From NCBI RefSeq assembly GCF_011319475.1, contig NZ_RCMC01000165.1:1898-10895 (forward strand): a DNA stretch of 8,998 nt. The letters run 5' to 3'. The translations under genes and the position numbers were made by a program. The notes beneath the pieces were generated by a model. The model worked only from the letters and a program-made list of their open reading frames with translations. It ran no database searches and was not told the origin of the DNA. Positions 5,641-8,998 of this stretch are shown piece by piece. This stretch comes from Candidatus Nitrosotalea sp. FS (GTDB lineage: Archaea > Thermoproteota > Nitrososphaeria > Nitrososphaerales > Nitrosopumilaceae). Numbering within the stretch: the first letter of the stretch is position 1; every line of letters starts with the position of its first letter.

Positions 5641-6105
5641 ATGGTAAACGTTGGACAGAAAGCGCCGCCTTTTACCTTGGTAGATACAGAATTAAAAATG
5701 CGAAGCCTAGATGAGTTTAAAGGAAAAAAAGTAGTTCTCTCATTCTTTGTGGCCGCAAGTTCTCCTGTATGTACAAAGGAAATGTGCACCTTCAGAGATG
5801 AATGGAATCAGATATCAAAGCTTGGTGCTCAAGTAATAGGAATTAGTAACGATGGTCCATTTGCAAATAAAGCATTTGCAGAATCTCAGCATCTTAATTT
5901 TCCAGTACTTGGAGACTACAAGAGTCAGACAATAAGAGATTATGATATACTAATGCCTGACTTGTTGCACGTAAAGGGATATGACGCAGCAAAAAGATCG
6001 GTATTCATCGTAGATGAAGGTGGAAATATAGTCTACAAATGGGTTTCAGACAATCCATTGATAGAACCAAACTATCAAGAGATCATAAACTTTCTCAAGA
6101 AATAA
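5641..6105 (+). CDS. Peroxiredoxin, BCP/PrxQ-like
   Basis: This is a cytoplasmic thiol peroxidase of the AhpC/TSA superfamily that reduces hydrogen peroxide and organic peroxides. From the ATG at 5641 it has 154 residues, the usual size; the in-frame TTG at 5611 is rejected because it lies in the promoter. The thioredoxin-like fold starts with GQKAPPFTLVD. The peroxidatic cysteine is C44 and a second cysteine, C49, lies five residues on (VCTKEMCTFRD), the spacing of the resolving cysteine in E. coli BCP. A conserved-type arginine occurs in KRSVFIVD (about 119). Oddly, the proline seven residues before the catalytic cysteine (PxxxTxxC motif) is valine (V37), and the threonine is serine (S41). 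The gene diverges from the complex I operon, whose activity generates oxidants, which fits but does not prove joint control. It is apparently monocistronic. Confidence 0.92.
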   Translation: MVNVGQKAPPFTLVDTELKMRSLDEFKGKKVVLSFFVAASSPVCTKEMCTFRDEWNQISKLGAQVIGISNDGPFANKAFAESQHLNFPVLGDYKSQTIRDYDILMPDLLHVKGYDAAKRSVFIVDEGGNIVYKWVSDNPLIEPNYQEIINFLKK

Positions 6106-6112
6106 AGTAAAA

Positions 6113-6131
6113 TCTCTTTTAATTTATTTTT
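6113..6131 (+). terminator. T-rich terminator after the peroxiredoxin gene
   Basis: TCTCTTTTAATTTATTTTT begins eight bases after the stop codon. Archaeal RNA polymerase terminates on such T-runs without a hairpin. It sits before the next gene's promoter. Confidence 0.45.
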
Positions 6132-6176
6132 AGAATATTACATATATCAAATATAATTCGATTAATTACTAAAATC

Positions 6177-6184
6177 TAAATATC
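6177..6184 (+). promoter_or_regulatory. Possible TATA box of the MscS-family gene
   Basis: TAAATATC is centred about 25 bases before the ATG at 6205, again at leaderless distance. Another TATA-like stretch, CATATATCAAATATAA, lies further upstream (6141-6156) and could serve instead. Confidence 0.45.
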
Positions 6185-6204
6185 AAGGACAACATTAGGA
6201 TTCA

Positions 6205-7065
6205 ATGGTTACTCCAAAACAAAACGATTACAATGATAATGTATCAGTGCCTCCATTAGACGGATTAAAACAAAAATCTCTACAACACGAGTTTACTAGA
6301 CTAACAATAAAAGCAATAGTCATTGTAATAGGAGCTTGGATCAGTTTATCTATTTTTGAGATATTTGTTGCACCCACAATTGGATTTCAGCATACCCACA
6401 TTCAGGTGACAGATACAATTGTTACCATAATACTTGCACTGGTAATCATTACAGCCATCAGACGGATTCTTAAAAGATTTTCAAACAAGATGCCAGCACA
6501 GTTTTCTGCAAGCATTTCATTTTTTGCCATAATAGTAATAGCTCTGATTTCAGCCATATTGTTGTTATATCAATGGAATGTAGAGCCACAAGAGATCTTA
6601 GTTGGTGGTGGAGTAGCTGCAATCATTGTAGGCATAGGAGTATCAACAATAGTTGGTAACATATTCTCAGGAGGATTGATGCTTACTACTTTTCCAGCCA
6701 AGATTGGTGATACCATTAGAATAGTAAATGACGACATACGTGGAAAAGTTGAGGAGATTAATATGATGTATACAAAGATAATTACGGATCATGGTGAAGA
6801 ATATGTTGTTCCAAATAATGCAATAATACAAGGAACTGTGAGAATTATGAAAGAGATCTCGCTAAATAAGCATCTACCGTTTAGTGACGGAGATCAGATA
6901 GAGATAAAAAATTCATCAGACAGACATGTTGGAATTATCATCAAGATAACTCCAGAGTTTACAACCATTTTAGATGGGAATAAAGAGGTAACTATTGCAA
7001 ACAGTTCCATATTTGATGGTAGGTTCATTATAACAAAAATAAGAAATGATGTACAATCAAGTTAG
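6205..7065 (+). CDS. MscS-family mechanosensitive channel with apparent duplicated beta domain
   Basis: This is a membrane protein of the small-conductance mechanosensitive channel family, which releases solutes on hypo-osmotic shock. Its 286 residues show four helices (about 34-57, 67-87, 103-123 and 131-162). The last is the glycine- and alanine-rich pore helix, reading VGGGVAAIIVGIGV then STIVGNIFSGG. It is followed by the family beta domain (163-214) with FPAKIGDTIRI, GKVEEINMMYTKI and the hallmark VVPNNAII. Instead of the usual C-terminal alpha/beta domain, residues 224-279 look like a second copy of the beta domain: GDQIEIKN aligns with GDTIRIVN, and NSSIFDG with NNAIIQG, at a constant offset of 61-62 residues. 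The N-terminal 30 residues are polar. The gene is flanked by the peroxiredoxin on the same strand and is convergent with the biotin carrier gene. Confidence 0.9.
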   Translation: MVTPKQNDYNDNVSVPPLDGLKQKSLQHEFTRLTIKAIVIVIGAWISLSIFEIFVAPTIGFQHTHIQVTDTIVTIILALVIITAIRRILKRFSNKMPAQFSASISFFAIIVIALISAILLLYQWNVEPQEILVGGGVAAIIVGIGVSTIVGNIFSGGLMLTTFPAKIGDTIRIVNDDIRGKVEEINMMYTKIITDHGEEYVVPNNAIIQGTVRIMKEISLNKHLPFSDGDQIEIKNSSDRHVGIIIKITPEFTTILDGNKEVTIANSSIFDGRFIITKIRNDVQSS

Positions 7066-7104
7066 ACAACATACAACCAGTTAACATTACATAGAACTTG
7101 CATA

Positions 7105-7113
7105 TTTTTGTTT
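7105..7113 (+). terminator. T-run downstream of the MscS-family gene
   Basis: TTTTTGTTT lies about 40 bases after the channel gene's stop. It is a plausible archaeal T-run terminator in the short convergent space (7066-7146), which holds no gene. Confidence 0.4.
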
Positions 7114-7114
7114 G

Positions 7115-7143
7115 AAAAAATAATTTACAGATAATTTTAAAAA
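7115..7143 (-). terminator. T-runs downstream of the biotin carrier gene
   Basis: On the minus strand, a run of five T (7139-7143) and one of six T (7115-7120) follow the stop codon closely. They fit termination of the carboxylase operon, opposite the channel gene's terminator. Confidence 0.45.
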
Positions 7144-7146
7144 TAT

Positions 7147-7659
7147 TTATTCAATTTCGGCAAGTACATCATTTTTTGCAACTGATGAGCCCTGCTTCAT
7201 CTTGATGGATTTGACAACACCATCTTTGTGAGATTTAATTGAGATTTGCATTTTCATTGATTCCAAAACACAGACCACATCTCCTTTCTTGACATTATTT
7301 CCAGCAGTCACATTTACCGAGACGACTCGACCAGGAATCTGACTTTTGAGATTTATTTGAGAATCAGATGCAGAATCGGCACCAGAATTTTTGTATACAA
7401 TTTTGTCCATCTCAGGGCGCTTGTTAAAGGTCAGTTTTACTCCGTCCACTACAAGTGTAATTTTGTTGGTACTGTTTTCAAGATATTTTGTAATGTGATA
7501 AACACTATCTAACATAAACTCAACTTTATCATGAGTCATGGTAATGATCTTAAGATCACGTTCTTTTCCTTGTATTTTTAATACAAATTCGTTATTACCA
7601 ATGGACTTTACAATTTCCCCATCTAGATTTTCATCAGTATTTTCTAATTTGAATTTCAT
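7147..7659 (-). CDS. Biotin carboxyl carrier protein of acetyl-CoA/propionyl-CoA carboxylase
   Basis: This protein carries the biotin that shuttles carboxyl groups between biotin carboxylase and carboxyltransferase. From the ATG at 7659 it has 170 residues. Residues about 105-170 form the biotinyl domain, with PGRVVSV, the modified lysine K136 in ESMKM, and GVVKSI 10-15 residues on. The first 90 residues are beta-rich (DGEIVKSI, FVLKIQGKERDL, ITLVVDGVKLTF) and could be a domain docking to the other subunits. A polar linker (about 88-104, GADSASDSQ) separates the two. I prefer this start to the upstream GTG at 7695 because the carboxylase frame ends at 7661, leaving one base between the genes (TGA T ATG). 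In thaumarchaea this enzyme serves the 3-hydroxypropionate/4-hydroxybutyrate CO2 fixation cycle; that role is inferred. Confidence 0.92.
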   Translation of the reverse strand: MKFKLENTDENLDGEIVKSIGNNEFVLKIQGKERDLKIITMTHDKVEFMLDSVYHITKYLENSTNKITLVVDGVKLTFNKRPEMDKIVYKNSGADSASDSQINLKSQIPGRVVSVNVTAGNNVKKGDVVCVLESMKMQISIKSHKDGVVKSIKMKQGSSVAKNDVLAEIE

Positions 7660-7660
7660 A

Positions 7661-8998
7661 TCAATGCCTATCCACTTGTGTTTTCCACCTAACACTATGC
7701 TCTTTGCGTGGTTTTATCTTGTTTTTGAGAAATTCTGAGTGTATGAGTGTTGCAGCTAGTGCAGCTTCTGATTTTTGGGATGCCTCAGTTTTCAAGTCAC
7801 CCTGTAGTTCTGTCAAGTATCTTGAATCTATCAAGAAAGTCTGTTGATAGGTCTCCATTAATGAATTCCTTGCTGTTCAATATGGTCTTGTACAACGGTA
7901 TCGCAGTTTCAACTCCTTCAATATAGAAATCAGATAATGCTAGTGACATTCTCTGTCTGGCTTCTTCAAAGTTTTGTCCCCATGTAATGAGTTTGCCCAT
8001 AAGTGAGTCATAGTAAGGCGACACGGTGCAACCAGGGTAAAGATACGTATCAACTCTTACTCCAGGACCTGATGGAATGTTGACATCCCATATTTTTCCA
8101 GTTGATGGTGCAAAGTCCAAAAATGTATCCTCTGCATTTATTCTACATTCAATTGCGCATCCATTTACTTTGAGATCTTTTTGTTTGAAAGGAATTTCTT
8201 TTCCGTTTGCTATATCAATTTGTAATTTGACAAGATCAAGTCCTGAGACTAGTTCAGTTACAGGATGTTCAACTTGTAGTCTTGCGTTTATTTCTATAAA
8301 ATAGAAAGTTCCATCATCTAATCTTAGAAATTCTGCAGTTCCAGCATTACGATAATCAACAGCTATTGCAGCTTTTACTGCAAGCTCTCCTATTTCATCA
8401 CGTGTCTTTTGATCAACAACTGGAGATGGAGACATTTCAATGAGTTTTTGGTGTCGTCTTTGAATAGAACACTCTCGTTCAAAGATGTGTACTGTATTTC
8501 CATGCGTGTCACGTGCTAGCTGAAGTTCAATATGTCTTATTTTTGGAAGGAATTTTTCAACAAATAGTGCAGACTTGCCAAATGCTGCTTTTGACTCTCC
8601 AGATGCAATCTCAAAGGCTTCTCGTAGTTCTTTTTCATTATGTACCAGTCTGATTCCTCTACCTCCTCCACCAAAAACTGACTTGAGTAAAACAGGATAT
8701 CCAATTTTGTGTGCAATGTCTAGTGCCTTTTCAACTTCTTCAACAATTCCAGGACTTCCAGGCACAGTCGGCACTTTGGCTTTCATCATTGCATCCTTAC
8801 ATTCCATTTTATCACCACAGAGTCTCATAGATTTCCCAGATGGACCTATGAAATTGAGTTTCTTTTTCTCGCAGAGATCTGCAAAGTCTGCATTTTCAGA
8901 AAGAAATCCATATCCAGGATGGACTGCATCGGCACCAGAGCTTATTGCAGTCTCTACGATTTTTTCCATATTCAAATAGCTCTGTGCAGGAGGTGCAG
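7661..8998 (-). CDS. accC: Biotin carboxylase subunit, 5' end beyond the window, frameshifted near its C-terminus
   Basis: This is the ATP-dependent subunit that carboxylates biotin with bicarbonate. About 444 residues are visible out of roughly 500; the start lies past the right edge, and the first readable residues are APPAQSYLNMEKIV. Motifs are HPGYGFLSEN (near 8920), the ATP-grasp glycine loop FGGGGRG (8655-8675), ERECSIQRRHQKLIEMSP (8427-8480), and the catalytic-site INARLQVEHPVTE (8253-8290). The carboxylase C-terminal domain follows (CAIECRINAED, PGVRVDTY, YYDSLMGKLI). The main frame stops at 7797-7799 right after DRTTG. Removing one base from GGG just before that stop continues as DLKTEASQKSEAALAATLI and ends at 7661, one base before the carrier gene, so the last 46 codons belong to this gene. 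Likely function is acetyl-CoA/propionyl-CoA carboxylase for CO2 fixation. Confidence 0.93.
7797..7803 (-). other. Frameshift site at the apparent stop of the biotin carboxylase
   Basis: The minus strand reads ACA GGG TGA CTT. The frame in use ends at TGA, while the +1 frame (GGT GAC TTG AAA) continues 45 more codons in a sequence typical of the enzyme's C-terminus. An extra G in the GGG run (CCC at 7800-7802 on the plus strand) explains it. Confidence 0.85.

Noticed and set aside
7661..7858. Separate small gene of 65 codons before the biotin carrier gene
   Set aside because: Its last 46 codons are the natural C-terminus of biotin carboxylase in the shifted frame; the first codons overlap the carboxylase reading out of frame.
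8575..8979. Plus-strand open frame of 134 codons opposite biotin carboxylase
   Set aside because: It is serine- and proline-rich in the way of an antisense shadow, and the minus-strand gene is unmistakable.

Overview
The window looks like part of an ammonia-oxidising thaumarchaeon (Nitrososphaerota, most like the low-GC Nitrosopumilus/group I.1a type). The reasons are AT-rich DNA, archaeal-style promoters (TATA-like boxes about 25 bases upstream of start codons), a respiratory complex I gene set, and a biotin carboxylase plus biotin carrier pair of the kind used by the archaeal acetyl-CoA/propionyl-CoA carboxylase. The assignment rests on recalled family knowledge, not on a search.

Bases 1-5495, minus strand: a tightly packed complex I-like operon in the order nuoA-nuoB-nuoC-nuoD-nuoH-nuoI-nuoJ(two parts)-nuoK-nuoM(partial, running off the left edge). 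Neighbouring genes overlap or lie within a few bases, except for 43 bases between nuoA and nuoB. It encodes the connecting module (B, C, D, I) and membrane arm (A, H, J, K, M). No NADH-binding subunits (NuoE/F/G) are seen, so the physiological electron donor is not evident.

Bases 5496-5640: a divergent intergenic region with a 7-bp inverted repeat placed over the predicted TATA box of the next gene. Bases 5641-7065, plus strand: a BCP/PrxQ-like peroxiredoxin, then a small mechanosensitive channel of the MscS family whose usual C-terminal domain appears to be replaced by a second copy of its beta domain.

Bases 7147-8998, minus strand: the biotin carrier protein, preceded in its operon by biotin carboxylase (5' end beyond the right edge). 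Together with a carboxyltransferase not present here, these would carboxylate acetyl-CoA and propionyl-CoA in the 3-hydroxypropionate/4-hydroxybutyrate carbon fixation cycle.

Three core genes have broken frames (nuoH, nuoJ, and the biotin carboxylase), each repairable by a one- or two-base change. This points first to indel errors in the sequence, though a natural nuoJ split and a stop-codon frameshift in the carboxylase deserve a check. I saw no tRNA, rRNA, CRISPR array or insertion sequence, and no gene-free stretch longer than about 145 bases. No convincing wholly new system was found; the most unusual items are the MscS domain duplication and several key-residue substitutions in NuoA, NuoD and the peroxiredoxin.
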